Assembly (NCBI GenBank): GCA_963576475.1
Contig: OY754982.1
Coordinates: 19,349,717-19,413,716, forward strand
Direction of reading: 5' to 3'
Length of the DNA: 64,000 nt
Source of the DNA: Molanna angustata
Taxonomy: Eukaryota > Arthropoda > Insecta > Trichoptera > Molannidae
In this document: piece by piece, positions 22,779 through 35,612 of the stretch
Position numbering within the stretch: the stretch's first letter is position 1
Layout: each line of letters opens with the position of its first letter
Notes under the pieces: model-generated
The model's input: the letters and a program-made list of their open reading frames with translations, nothing else
Database searches by the model: none
Told to the model about the DNA's origin: nothing
Made by a program: the position numbers and the translations under genes

Positions 22779-24835
22779 CACCGCACACTTCCAAACGTTT
22801 CAAACCAAACTGAAATGTTTTGCCCTGATCTGACATACGGTGGTGAGTTTCTATGAACCTTTTGCACGTCAAGAGGACAGTTTTGCACGCATTCAATACC
22901 CCTCTAGCGCTTAAAATACACGATTGTATTCAATAATGCCTTTCTTTTGATATCGTTATTTTATTAAACTTAAATATTTTTTTCATTCGGAGGTAATGAA
23001 TTCAAATCTCAATATAATATGCATTATTATTTTCAATATAATATGCATTATTATTTTTGTTTGTCATAACACATTTTTCCTTTTCCTACATATGAATATT
23101 CCTTTTTTTGTAAAAAAAATAGATGAACAATGATAATATTACCAGCATAAAACAGCTTCAAATCCTCTTACTTGTTTCAAACCTGTCCATCTGCGGTATA
23201 TAATAGTTCATTTTTTTTAATCATAATCAATCTTTTACGATAGATTTCAAGTAGACTACTTCTTCGTTAGGACCTGTGACAATTCGTTATTGAAACCCCG
23301 TGATAAGCGCTTGTAAATTGTATGATTCTAATATTATTATGAATAGATTTTTCGTATTTATTTGTTTGTTGCGAATTTGACCGTATACGGTGGTCTTCAT
23401 ATTTCTCGTTTGTATATTAGTGCGAGGTGAGAGTGTGTGCGTGTAGGTGAGTTATTTGTTTGCAAGAGATATTGTAATGCGTAATAACTTGTATGGTGTT
23501 TCTAGGAGATAACTTTACTCAAGGCATATTTATTATGTACGGAGGGTGAATTTGCTCAGGATATATTATTATGTTTCTATGCTATATACAGCCGGGGGGT
23601 AAATTTTAATAAAGACGAGGAAAAAATAGTCTTTCTTATCTTTCATATTATGAAACCACGACTCGATGAGTACATTCGACGAAAAAATATATATCTTTAT
23701 TAATAGATTGATCTTAATAATGATTCCTCTATTCCAGTGTTTGCTTTTAAAAAACGCAAGGGAAAAATATCCATTTTTTACTAACACTTCGATTTATATT
23801 TCGCTGAACGTAGTTAAAAATTTATCTCTATTTTCATACAAATTTCTTTTGATAACAATTTAGTAATGAATAACATTGTTTTGAAGTGTGCCACAAAGTA
23901 AATTCCCAAAATTATTTATATACAAGGCATACAAAATAAAGGTCAGTTTTTTACAATTGTTTTTTTGGTATACTTTAAATGTCAAAATGTTAAAATATAA
24001 CAAGAGTTCAAGTTGGCCTTAATCAACCAATTGAAAAAAAAGGCTCTTGGGTAATATTAAAAGAATTAGATATAACAGATTGATTAGGATGATGCGATGG
24101 ATAACTCAATAAAATATTTGGGGATGTTGGATACCAAAATTACATAGCGGGTACCTACCTCGTATTGGAAAATTCATAGATTTTGGAGAAGAACAAATTA
24201 ATGATAGAAATACGTGGTAGGTTTTCAGTTCTTTTGTTAGGTGCATATCAAGTTGAAGAAAAAGAATTTTCAAATAAGTTTATAGTAGGTATATTTATTT
24301 ATCTAAGTGTTTTGAGATAACGTTTAACATACTTTCCATTCTGCCTTTTAAGGTATACAATAAGAGCGATTCGAAAATTTTGCTCAGGTAGATCTGCGTG
24401 CAAAAACAAAATAGCCGAGAATGTTTCTTGAAGTTTTGCAATTAATGGTTCCTCCTAGATGGCGTTTTCCCTTAAACAGGTTAACTTTTTAATGAAGTTC
24501 ATTATTTACAGTTGTTGAAGGTGTATACAACAAAGTTGGTAGGGAATATCTATCTACTAGGGTACCATCCCCCTTATGATGATAGCTAAGAAAATGTGCA
24601 TTTAATCGTAAAATATTTTTTTTTAATTCACGATTTTATAAAGGTACCTGTGTACGAGTTGTCTACACCGATAAAATGACCGATAATCAAGTAAAAAAAG
24701 ACTAAGCACTTTTTTCAAACATTTATTTACTCTATTTATATTATAGTATAGCCTAAACGGCGATGTTTTGTCCTTTCTCCAATTTTTTTATTTATTTCTT
24801 TATCACACCATTTAAATAATATTCATTATTAATAG
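22779..24835. other. Gene-free stretch
   Basis: A 24-bp direct duplication (CAATATAATATGCATTATTA at about 23021 and 23045) is the only structure noted. The less AT-rich patch 22780-22910 has no recognised coding pattern. Confidence 0.45.
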
Positions 24836-24895
24836 ATAACTGCTGCCCAACTAGGTATATCTGTTCTAGGACTAGCAGTGTACATATTATTATAT
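24836..24895 (+). repeat. Short dispersed repeat (GCCCAACTAGG...CTAGCAGT), copy 1
   Basis: ACTGCTGCCCAACTAGG, then TTCTAGGACTAGCAGT, is matched at about 30430-30482 by ACTGTTGCCCAACTAGG and TTCTTGGGCTAGCAGT. Both copies begin ACTG(C/T)TG and end AGCAGT, a small inverted repeat. Too short to classify. Confidence 0.5.
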
Positions 24896-26588
24896 TTCAC
24901 AGGAGTAACTATTTGCATTTTTAAAAAGTATCTAAACAATTATGCATACATGATATTGTGTTTGTAGGTATCTTGTAATTTTTATTTGTTAATTACACAA
25001 ATACAGCACAAAATTTAAAAAACAATAAGGATATTTTGCAAAAAAGAAAAGAAAGATAATAAAAATAACAATTATGTTCATTGTCTTTTTACACTGCGAT
25101 GTCGAACATTTTATATATTTTAGTTAATACATAAACATAATTGGTATTTTCAATAAAAAAACTAAAGAAGGAATATTCCTAAACATTTGATCCCGATTTC
25201 GTCTCCTTTTCCTTTTCCAACCCAATTTTTGCTATGATGTATTTTTTTTAATATTTGTCTTCGTGTAATGTAAAGTTTCTTTGTTTTTTTTATTCTTTTG
25301 TTGTTGAACATAATTTTGTCATACTTTGTAATCTAGTTGGTTTGGACAAAAATTGCATAGTGGTAAATAGCCCGCCAGTGCGCGTTATATTGTTTTGTTT
25401 TGTGTACAAAATTAAGTAATATAAAATAAATATTTAAAAATAAACTAAATCCACTATTCCTCGGTTCTTGGCCTTCTAAATAAATTGTCTCTATATACCA
25501 ATCGACAGAAGTCTCTTCTGATTTATTAGTAAGTTGCTTGGAATAAACCTACCCTTGTGCATATTGCTGTTCAATAAATTGATATATATTTATATAAATA
25601 AAAATTTAAACACATGCGATGAAAATAAATCCCTTTATTTCCAAATTTCTGTAGCTCAGTTCTCAGGACGTACAAATAATATCCTAAGTCAAATAGATAA
25701 CGGAAAAGCATATTGTCAATTTCTTTAATGTAAAAATCAAGAACAAACAATGGTTGGATATTGTGGTGATAAAACACCGCATCGTGGAGAAAAATACTCA
25801 CATGAGGAATTTTCAATAAACTTTTTCATATCCAAAACATAAATAATAAAATAAACAAGAATCGTGACATACACGTATGTACACAACACAGAGGCGAGAA
25901 CTAATCTTGGTATTGGAAGAAGTGTAAGGGGCATCAAACCAAATAAACTCGGGCGAATTCCCATAATTCCGCATTACTATTCAAAGCTACACCAGGACTC
26001 AAAACAAATAATATAAAAGTTATGAAGCTCATGACAGCGAGACCTAGACAGAATAACAAACGATTATTGGCTTCGGGGCATCGCGTCGGGTCCAATATTA
26101 CCCCACTTGGACTATTATTAAATTTTCCTATCGCATTGTGCCGTACTGGTTTGGGGGTGTGTGGTGTGTGATTGTGTGGCGTTTTTATATTTCTGTGTCG
26201 CTGGCTGTCTATCTTTATTTATTGTCGTGTCGTTGATTGTATTATTATTCTGCAGAATATTCTCGTGTAATATTATTGACTTGCTGGTGAACTTTAGCGT
26301 GGGACCACGGGAAACTTCTTGGATCATTATTATCATTGAAATTTCTTCAGAACAAATTTATTATTTATTTGATGTATTTTGATATATTAATTTATACATA
26401 AATCCGTTTGAATGAGAACGTTTTGCCATAAAATTTCCCCGTAAAATATTATTCTTGGCGACTTTCATTTCAATGTGTTAGAATTTTGTTGATTCCTTAA
26501 TGTTTATTTAACACACGGAAGTCTAAAACTCAATTATAATATTTTTTACTTCTAGATTAATTAGTTTTACTCTTGTACCAGTGATCTG
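24896..26588. other. Gene-free AT-rich stretch
   Basis: No coding pattern, tRNA boxes or shared repeats recognised. Confidence 0.45.
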
Positions 26589-26815
26589 GAGGGCAAGTCT
26601 GATCAACAGGTGGAATTAAATCCATCCATTTTTACTTATACCATGGATATAATTATCTTATGGAGTTCTATAACATCCTAAGATATTATACGACTCCATA
26701 AGATAATTATATCCGTGATATGGGTAAACATGGATGGTTTTTATTCTGCTGGTTGACCCTCGTGCTTACCCATATCATGGATATAATTATCATATGGAGT
26801 TATGTAAAATTTCAA
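26589..26815. mobile_element. Palindromic MITE (GGGCAAGTCTG type), copy 2, with extra half
   Basis: Left part GGGCAAGTCTGATCAACAGG and right part CTGCTGGTTGACCCT are diverged ends. The inner arms around ATCTTATGGAGTTCTATAAC and ACGACTCCATAAGAT are complementary. Immediately after, 26765-26812 repeats TTACCCATATCATGGATA and CATATGGAGTTATGT, a second half-copy in the same orientation as the left half. Confidence 0.75.
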
Positions 26816-26819
26816 TGTA

Positions 26820-26935
26820 AATAAAGGTCGTACGCCCTGCAGGTGCCTTGAGTTCCTGGTTCTTCTATAATATTCCAACTTCGTCTCTATTGAGATGTTG
26901 AAAAATTTGCCAAAAAGAAAAATTGTATATAATTT
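26820..26935. repeat. Foldback family fragment
   Basis: GGTCGTACGCCCTGCAGGTG, GAGTTCCTGGTTCTTCTATA and CAACTTCGTCTCTATTGAGA: the junction of body and reversed inner arm of subfamily B. The outer end is missing. It directly follows the MITE half-copy. Confidence 0.75.
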
Positions 26936-28229
26936 AATGTTTTTTATGTTAAATAATATAGTTGTTTCTAGTATCGTTTTATTTTTAATAAACATAGCTG
27001 ACGCGAAGCCAAAATGAAAAGTTAGCAAACTCGTCTGACTTAAGTGACTGTACACAATCTTGTCTCCTGAGCGGGGAAGTTTTATCTTTGCTAACCTTTG
27101 TCGCAGAAATCCAAAAGTTATTACGAGCGTTTCTCAATGTACCCCACTCGGTATCTCGTGCTTCTTAGAAATTTCGTTGATGCCATTAAAATTATAATCG
27201 CTTATTTAATGCAACTCCCAAAGTAAGCAAAATCTTTTAACAAGTTGTGTTCTCTCATGTATGAAAATAAGGAAAATTTCTCGGCGGGTTACTAAAGACT
27301 TTTCAACATTTAATATGCACAAGAGTCTGTGTACCGCGAGGGTATACGGGTCTGTGGTGGTGGTCTTCATTTCAGCTTTGATGGAATATCTTTGCGTTTG
27401 AAGAAGTTGTTTCGTTGTACAATGTCAAAGTAGCCATTCTACCGTGCTATATATGATTTGAAGTTTTTCGAAAATTCGCCACTCTGCTTTTACGTAGTTT
27501 TCTTATTCACTTGCGGTGAATATCTTTCTTTATCACTGGTATTGTGAAACTCGGTTGACCGCAGACTACGCTTGTTGTGTTGGTTCGAATGAACTTACAA
27601 CTCTTTCTTGGAAATTGAAACGCTCCGCAGAAATGTTGTGAGTACTTCGATTACTTGGCGCACACGTATTTCGTCGCTGCATTCGGAGTGGTTCCGTGAC
27701 CAGGATCGTTCTAGTCACTTTGTCGTGTTAGTCGTTGGTTGTTGTTACAACTTTGTGAAATTTCATATTTCCTATGCGTACCTAATGGATAAATATTTCA
27801 CTAGCAAACAATATTAATAATCAAATATATTTATATCGCTCTGAGTTTCATTGTTGTCAAAGAATGAGAGCATTACATAGAAACATGTATTATTTACATA
27901 TTTAGATATGTATAATTATGTCCTTTATGTATGATTTATGTGATGTTTGTTTTCAGGAAGTTTTAATATTTTTAATCGAATAGACATTGAAGGTCAAAAT
28001 TTCATTCAAGTACCTATTATTAATATTTATTTATAGTTTTTTTTGTCACCCAATAAATATGCATGTAATATAATTTTGGTTAAATATTTTTCATTTGATC
28101 ATAATTTTTATTTGATTTTTTTGTTCAATTTTACTATCGTTCCGCACAAAGAATGAGTAATTGTGATTTTAATGTTCATATTTAATATTTTATATGCATT
28201 ATTTACTTTTAATTGATGGGTAATGACAG
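26936..28229. other. Gene-free stretch
   Basis: Less AT-rich around 27050-27720, but the open stretches there show no known domain and no clear splice pairs. Possible unique or regulatory DNA; function unknown. Confidence 0.4.
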
Positions 28230-28395
28230 AGCGAAAGAAAACAAAAAGTGATCCAATGACATAGTTCAGCAAGCTGGAAGGACCTGGGTGCGAAGGGGGA
28301 GAGACAGAGACGAATGTAAAAGAATGGAAGAGGCCTACATCCAGCTGTGGAGGGAAGAAGGCTGAAGAAGAAGAAAAAGAAGAAGACCGAGCGAT
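28230..28395 (+). pseudogene. RTE-like LINE C-terminal end with GAA-rich tail
   Basis: In one frame: NDIVQQAGRTWVRRGRDRDE, then KRMEEAYIQLWREEG and TGA at about 28353, followed by AGAAGAAGAAAAAGAAGAAG. The D-I-V-x-x-A-G-x-x-W-x-R-x-x-x-D-R-x-E and E-A-Y-x-Q-x-W blocks match the last about 40 residues of RTE/BovB-like LINEs, and the purine tail is the usual 3' end. It is related to, but not the same subfamily as, the fragment at 21110. Confidence 0.65.
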
Positions 28396-29206
28396 TAACG
28401 CGCTTAATTAGTAATCTAGTAGTCACGAGCTTTAACTCAACCACGACCGATTTCATTCACCTATAGCACAAGCATTTATGCTTAGTTTAGGGAATGTATT
28501 AGATCTTTAGACCATAGTTCGTATAAATTGTGTGTATGTTATTTTATTTTGTGCTATTGGGTCTGTGATTTTGTTGCCCAAAAATATAGCCTGTTTGGTG
28601 ACCTTTTCTTAGAACGACTCTGGCATGAACGTAAATAGAGTTCTTTCCCACTCCCCGTGTCTAGGCAGAAGCCAATCAAATTGGAAACGTTTTCGAAATG
28701 TCAATCTGCGGAACTGGGATTGACTGGGTGGGTTTAAAGGTTTTTATTCGCACCATCTATTTGGAGAACCTATACAACGAATATCATCAGTTTTATGCAT
28801 TTTTTGAAAATATTGTTGGTTATTAGATATGTATTTATATTTTACTAAGAATGTATTTTAGATTTCCATTTAGGTACTTGGCGAAATCTATTTCTTTTAT
28901 TACTACTACAAAAATATCAGCTTTAGATAATATCATAACTAGTTCTGTACTATTTCATCAATATCAATTTTATATGATATGGTGGTTTTTTACTGTCTAA
29001 TGTAGGTACATATACATATGTTTCTATCACAATGTTGTTTTATGTTTAAAATTCAATAAAAATACTTAGTTTTTTACATCAGATTATTTAAGTAGTTCAT
29101 AATTTCGTGACATCTGTGCATTTAAATGGAATCGCTGAAATTTTCTTTAGTCAATAAACTCACTAGAGTATTCTACAGTTTTTTTTGTCAAGTAAGTTTT
29201 TTAGAA
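28396..29206. other. Gene-free AT-rich stretch
   Basis: Nothing recognised. Confidence 0.4.
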
Positions 29207-29646
29207 AGTAGTAATGAGCAAAGGTCTTGCGATTTTGGCAGTCTCGGATTTGGTTTTGTGAGACTTGCAAGACCAGGGAGTGCAAGATCAAAACCAGGAA
29301 TTGTAAGACCCAAGTCTTGCAAGATTAATGCAAGAGTCTTGCGGTTTTGCTAAATTTTACTATAGAGTATATTTTTTTATCAAAAAGTAAACAATTAACT
29401 ACGTACTATCGACATAATACTATAAATTGGTGTTTTTTTTTGCCATATTTTATTTTTGTTTCTGAATTTTAACAAATTAATAAAAAAAACCTGCAAGACC
29501 AAGACATGGTATACAAGACCATGTTCCGATCGAGTATTCGAGACCAGGACCGTATTTTTAAATGCAAATCCAAGATCGGGGATGTGGTGGACCAAGACTG
29601 TGGTGGTTTTAGTCTTGGTCTTGGTCTGCATATGTTCATCACTACT
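29207..29646. mobile_element. MITE-like element rich in CAAGAC/GTCTTG
   Basis: Ends are inverted: AGTAGTAATGAGCA at the left and TGTTCATCACTACT at the right (2 mismatches). Inside, CAAGAC, GCAAGA and GTCTTG words recur many times in both orientations (29220-29350 and 29490-29625), separated by an AT-rich middle. This layout is familiar from non-autonomous elements in insects. No target-site duplication is clear. The overlapping open frames on both strands are products of the repeated word and are not genes. Confidence 0.7.
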
Positions 29647-30429
29647 AAAAAGTTCATACGTGCAAGTATTTTTTCGATTTTTTCGACACATTCGCTTTAA
29701 CTGATTTCATTACTAAATCATAGCATCAAATAATATTGTGAAGTTTTTGACTGATTATTGGCAAGTTGTATTTGTGTTGTAAAACTGGTTTCTATACGAT
29801 CTTATTACAATCTATTCCATTAAAATATCTGTTTAATTTCAAATATCGTAAAATAAATACATATTAGATTAAAAAATAAATTATGTTTCAAATTTCAACA
29901 CCGATGTATTAAGTTCGATCAGTTTTACATTTTTTCGAAAGCAAACCTAAAATAACCTGACTAAAATTTTGTTCGATTCATCGAAGGAAAGATTTCGTCT
30001 TGATCGTCATTCCGTCTAGTCTTATGTGAGAGATCGCCGAGTGATGGATTGTGGATTTGGGTGGGGGGGGGAGGAACGAAAAATGTTGGGCGGGAAAAAT
30101 AAGCACTCGTATAAACTTGACATTGACATACCGAAAACACGCCGTAATCGCATTAATATACTCTCAAGCATTTAATGAAGTTCCGAGAAAAGTCCTTCTA
30201 CCCACCACCTCTATATCCCATGATAATGGGTCGGAATTCTCTACTCTGAAAAGTTGGCCTGTCTCTGTTGAACATGTTAATGGCGGTGTTTACCACAGTA
30301 CGTTTAATTACTGTCTAATATTTATGGGGGATTCTTGACCTTTTTTACACACTTGTATTTAGCGGTCGTATACTCAGATCTGAAACACGGTTTGAGATAT
30401 TAATATAATATTTATAATGACAACAATAA
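29647..30429. other. Gene-free stretch
   Basis: A G-run (GTGGGGGGGGGAGG, near 30060-30073) and an open stretch at 30051-30338 without any domain. Nothing else recognised. Confidence 0.4.
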
Positions 30430-30482
30430 GTAGATTACTGTTGCCCAACTAGGAAATCACGTTTCTTGGGCTAGCAGTTTTC
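30430..30482 (+). repeat. Short dispersed repeat (GCCCAACTAGG...CTAGCAGT), copy 2
   Basis: See the copy at 24836-24895. The shared core is about 50 bp with scattered changes. Confidence 0.5.
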
Positions 30483-31711
30483 AATGTTTACTGACAATTA
30501 TATGCAATTATTAACCAGGTGATTGTTCCCGTTCCACACCAAATAGATACTCATATGGGCTCAAACATAATAGATTAACTAGGTCCCAGTGTTTGCTATA
30601 GTACCTGTCATAAATCCAATCTCTGACGCGATTTTTATTCCAGAAACATAGAAAGAACTAGTTAACTATGTTGGTGTAGTTAGTATGAATCACACTCTTC
30701 CCAAATCAAATCAAATATTTTTATGTGTTACTCAAACAGCATCGCAAATCCAATACGGTTTAGATACAAATGTTGCTTATAATTTTAATTTTTAATTATT
30801 TAAGTAGTTATTGTTGAATACTAAGTATTTGTATTAGTTCTGTCCCCCATAATTTATGTGTTTTTTTAAATATTTATTTTGAATATTCTTTGTGATGTTA
30901 TTTCTTTAAGAGAAGAAAGTAAAATGTTGTAGAGTCGAGGAGCAATAAATGAAAAATTTCTTTGACCAAAAGATGTTTTCATGTGTGGAATTGTGTAATT
31001 TAGGTGTGTACTTGTTCGTGTGTTTATAGATTGTTGTGTTCTCGGGTATTGTAGTGTAATTTTATGAAATTAAGTCAGAATCTATTGGATGTATGGTTGT
31101 CTGGGGTCAAATATCTGGTTTGGGTTTTTAAAATCCATTTATGGTTATATTTTAATATAAACTACCTTCTAACTATGTGTAACGAATACTCACTTATATA
31201 TTTGAGCCCAATACTCGTTGGTTACAATTTTTCAGATTTGGAGTTTTTTTTTGGAAATAGTCATTTTTTGGTTTACAGATATTTTTCTTTATGATATTTT
31301 TACAAAGCGACAAATAGAAAAATTCAATGTGAACGGTAGGAGGGAAAAGTCTCGATTGTAAAATTTCAGAAATATGGAAAAATAAACAATTTATATTTTT
31401 GAATAATTCGTTTTCTAAGATTTTATAAGAGATAAATTTTCGTTTATCCGTCGAATGCGAAATATTAAGTTTTCCATTTTTTATTTCGAAAAATAAAATC
31501 ATAAACGATTCCGCACAAGCTTCCTCGATAATTTTATCTAGACAATATCAGCCCAGCGAGACAATGTCAGTTTTCTTGTATTTATCCCGATAGTTAAACA
31601 ATGTCCGCGCAGCGAGAATTTTCAGTCTTCTCTTTTTTGAAAATATCATGATTTTGTACGTATTTTGCTCGCGGCCCACACTCAAACACGCTGTGAACTT
31701 CAATTTGCCCA
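30483..31711. other. Gene-free AT-rich stretch
   Basis: A partial duplication of a short sentence (GACAATATCAGCCCAGCGAG at about 31542 and ACAATGTCCGCGCAGCGAG at about 31599) is visible. No gene recognised. Confidence 0.4.
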
Positions 31712-31895
31712 GGGGGGCAAGTCTGGTCCAACCGGCAAAATCAAAACCCTCGCGATTACCCATATCATGGATATAATTATTATATGGATTTCTGTAATAT
31801 CCTTAGATGTCATAGAACTCCATATGATAATTATATCCGTGATATGGGTAATCACGAGGGTTTGTATTTCGCCGGTTGGACCAAACTTGCCCCCC
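31712..31895. mobile_element. Palindromic MITE (GGGGGGCAAGTCTGGTCC ends), copy 3
   Basis: The best-preserved copy: 184 bp, ends GGGGGGCAAGTCTGGTCCAA and TTGGACCAAACTTGCCCCCC. Inner arms GATTACCCATATCATGGATA and ATCCGTGATATGGGTAATCA are also complementary, so nearly the full length is one hairpin. Flanking CCCA and AGGG extend the inverted symmetry, leaving the target-site duplication undefined. Confidence 0.9.
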
Positions 31896-33131
31896 AGGGC
31901 TGTAAAACGAGAGTAAAAAACAGATTTTTTACATACTTACTTAAACTTGAAAATATCAAATACTTTGGTATGTTGTGAGTATAAAAAAACGGTATTAATA
32001 CTCAAGTAAATGGTATAAATACGGCAAAATATTTCTTGTATGATTAAATTTATAATGTCAATTTCCCTAAACATCATATCAACGTCTTGGTTTCGTAACA
32101 CGTACCTAGTTTATCTTTAGTTATTTTTGGTACCATCTGTTATGTAGGACCACCGCATGATAGCTACTAAATTAATGACGTATTTTGTATAAATATAGGG
32201 TCTTCCTCTTTCGAAATTCAACGTTCAATTTATCAGGATCAAAAAGTCAATACTTTTTAGTAGCATATTTAACATCAAACTATTCCTGAAGCTTTTCCTG
32301 GGCGAAATACACATTACACTCATGTACAATAGTGTAATTCATTCTAAATTAAATATAGAATTATTAAAATCAAGTGAAATCGCTTATTTATTTTAGGACA
32401 TTTACATAAACATACGAAAGGTATAAATTAAAGCAATGTAGGCACACAAAAAACAAGAATATGTGTTAATACAATAATTACATAGACAAATACATACAGT
32501 AGACACAAGGGGTAGAAAAAGACGATATTACTTAAAAAAAGGAAATTCATTTAATATAATAAGAAATTAAAAAAGCTAGTAAAAAGACACAAAAAAGTAG
32601 AAGAGAAAAAAATAGAAATACCTGTTATTCTTCGTAAAAAAAACAATGCAATGCAAAAACTATAAATAAATATTAGTTTGATAATCTTTATTTTGGATTT
32701 CATTTAATTGTGAAATATATTTTTTAGTATTTATCAAATGATTATTTTGTTTTTTTGTCTTTCTGTACATCATATAAAATTTAAGTAAAAGCCTGCAGAA
32801 TAAAATCTATTTTTTAATATATCAGTAGCGAGTATTTTGTATTTTATGCTAGTTAGGTAGTTCAATATCTGATGGTTAGAATTCGATTGTACGCCAATGT
32901 CCACAAATTTTGTTAATTTGGATGCATATAAATAATAATATAAATAACATTTGACATATAATAAAAGTTATCCGTTTTATGGAATATTTTCATCGTCGTA
33001 TGGTATACGCACGACACCTTGTTAATAACTACAACAATCATGTGATTTTTCATATTTCATGGTTCTCATACGTAGAATATTGAAAGTGTTGTTAGCACCG
33101 ACCAATAATCTATAATAGACATAACAAAAGC
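31896..33131. other. Gene-free AT-rich stretch
   Basis: No coding pattern or shared repeat recognised. Confidence 0.45.
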
Positions 33132-33245
33132 AAAATTTCTCGGTACACACCGCCACCAAAATTTCTCGGTACACACCGCCACCAAAATTTCTCGGTACAC
33201 ACCACTACTAAAATTTCTCGGTACACACCACCACCAAAATTTGGT
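33132..33245 (+). repeat. 26-bp minisatellite, about 4.4 copies
   Basis: AAAATTTCTCGGTACACACC starts at 33132, 33158, 33184 and 33210, and a partial copy starts at 33236. The spacer triplets vary (GCCACC, ACTACT, ACCACC). The period is not a multiple of three, so the open frames through it read the repeat in all three phases and are not a real protein. Confidence 0.95.
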
Positions 33246-33368
33246 GGCAATCAATATAAAGTATTTTCGAATGGTTCGGAAAGAAACATACATGTACGCA
33301 ACAATAATAATAAAAATACATGATGTTGACAAATGGACTTATTTTTCGAAAAACAAATATTTTTCCTG

Positions 33369-33665
<297 letters not shown>

Positions 33666-33778
33666 CCAAAAACTACCATTCTGTTGCTTATACCATAGAG
33701 AATCAACTGGCAAAAATTTACATGGAAGCAAAAAAAATATCAAAATATCTTGAAATGAATATTATTAGTTCAACCATT

Positions 33779-33955
33779 GGCCGCACGGAGATTTATTCAG
33801 TGTATATTTTGAAGGTGTATATTTTTACTAAGCCACCGATCGTTTTGCATCCGCGGCAAAATATTACATGTTGACCTTGGCCGCACGGAGATTTGTTCGG
33901 AGTATATTTTGAAGGTGATTTATATATATGGCTCCGATCGTCTTGCGTCCGCGCT
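33779..33955 (+). repeat. Tandem duplication, about 102-bp period
   Basis: GGCCGCACGGAGATTTATTC, GTATATTTTGAAGGTG and CCGATCGTTTTGCATCCGCG occur at 33779-33855 and again, with small changes, at about 33882-33955. Confidence 0.85.
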
Positions 33956-34036
33956 CAATACTCTTCAACCATGTCTCTGTGACCTTCGCGATAAAATGAA
34001 TACAATTCAACGCATTTTAAATATTGCCTTGAAAAA

Positions 34037-34290
34037 GCGCGTACCTACTTACTTTTATTTTTACGACTTCATACAACTGTCGATATATGTATTGATACCT
34101 ACTCTCTCTCGTGCGCGTACCTACTTACTTTCAGTTTTACAAAGTTCATACTAGGTATATGTTGATTTGATTATTGTTACTTTCTCATGCGCGGCCCTAC
34201 TTACTTTTATTTTTACATAGTTCATAAAACTATCAATTTGTTTATTGTTACTCTGATGCGCGTACCTACTTACTTACTATTGCAATGTTA
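34037..34290 (+). repeat. Minisatellite, 69-76-bp period
   Basis: GCGCGTACCTACTTACTTT-like units start at 34038, 34114, 34190 and 34259, each followed by TTTTTAC and a ...TTCATA phrase and by a variant of TTGTTACTCT. Copies are diverged. Confidence 0.85.
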
Positions 34291-35399
34291 ATATTTTTTA
34301 TAGAAAATTTCCATATATCTCAGAAACCATAAAAGCTAGAACACTGAAAATTGGAATCAACATAGACATATACAAAATCTAAAATGAGTTTTTTCAAAAA
34401 AATTCCAGGGTTTCTCAAACATTATTTGTAAAGAAAAATATTTTTTTATGATAAATTTATGAGTTTAACTGCCTATGTTTCCATTTTTTTGAATATCGAA
34501 AAAAACCGAAAAACCCCAACTAGATAATTTAATTTTCCAACTGTCGATTCGTTTATGACAATTCAATTCTCTGAATGAATCGTCCTTATTAAGCCAAGAT
34601 GCGTGTACGAAAGAACATTTTTTATGGCGTAGTGGACTTTTTGCATGCTAATAACATCAACTAGAGGCCTCGCAGCATATATGTTCCATTACATGGATTT
34701 ACTCAGAATACGGAGTAGAACATTTTATGTGAGTTTTATGTGTCTGTGTGTCCGTCCCCTCTTATAACTTTTGATCCGCTCAATTTACAGAGCCCAAAAT
34801 TTCAGAATATATAAAAAGTTATAGGCCTACAAAACTTTTATACTTAGAATTTTGAATTTTTGTTTCAGTCAGGGGTTATAAACTTTTGAAATTTTGGTAT
34901 ATTTTTCCATATATCTCAGAAACCATAAAAGCTAGAACGCTGAAAATTGGTATAAATATAGACAAACACAAAATATCAAATGAGTATTAAAAAAAAAATC
35001 CAGGGTTTCTCAAATATTTTTTAATAAGAAAAATATTTTTTTATGAAAAATTTATGAGTTTAACTGCCTATATTTCCAAATTTTTTTAAAAACATTGAAC
35101 AAACCGAAACACGCCAACTAGATAATTTTATTTTCTATAAAAAATATAACCATTGTATTAGCACATCTCAAATTCTTTTTAACAATTTTTATAAAAATTG
35201 AATTTAGTGACGACATTCCTTCATACAATTTGTATGGCAGTCGCCTACACACAATATCTAAGAAGACTTAATTGTTTGATACTAATCTCCAAACATACAT
35301 ACATACCATCATGCTGTTTTCATATTCTGGGTAGGATCAAAGGACTGACATCCATACTATCCTATCTTGACATACATACATAATTTAACTGTCACAATC

Positions 35400-35612
35400 C
35401 TTTTCCCATCCTTTTTTTTCTCTTCCCTTCCTTTCCCGTCACAGGCAAACATACATCTTAGTTATATTTAAATTAATGATGTTTAAAATGTTTCATATTT
35501 AATATCTGTGGACATATGTAATTGGTCTGTTTATTTTTATTTTATAGTGTATTATACTATTTTAGTATTTTAAGACTGTATTTGTCCCTAAATAAATAAA
35601 TAAATAAATAAA
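35400..35612 (+). repeat. Retroelement 3'-end-like segment with (AAAT)n tail
   Basis: T/C-rich DNA followed by TTGTCCCTAAATAAATAAAT at about 35590. A similar end, TTGTCCCAAATAAACC then AAATAAATAAATAAAT, is at 55690-55725. A common TGTCCC plus (AAAT)n end suggests the 3' terminus of a retroelement. Confidence 0.4.

Noticed and set aside
26118..26336. Thr/Asn-rich 72-codon open frame on the minus strand
   Set aside because: No domain, low complexity, and no supporting splice or start context.
29395..29704. Overlapping open frames on both strands with Lys-Thr or Ser-Trp patterns
   Set aside because: Produced by repeated CAAGAC/GTCTTG words inside a MITE-like element.
33132..33245. CRISPR-like array
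   Set aside because: Units are contiguous 26-bp tandem repeats without unique spacers, and the genome is eukaryotic.
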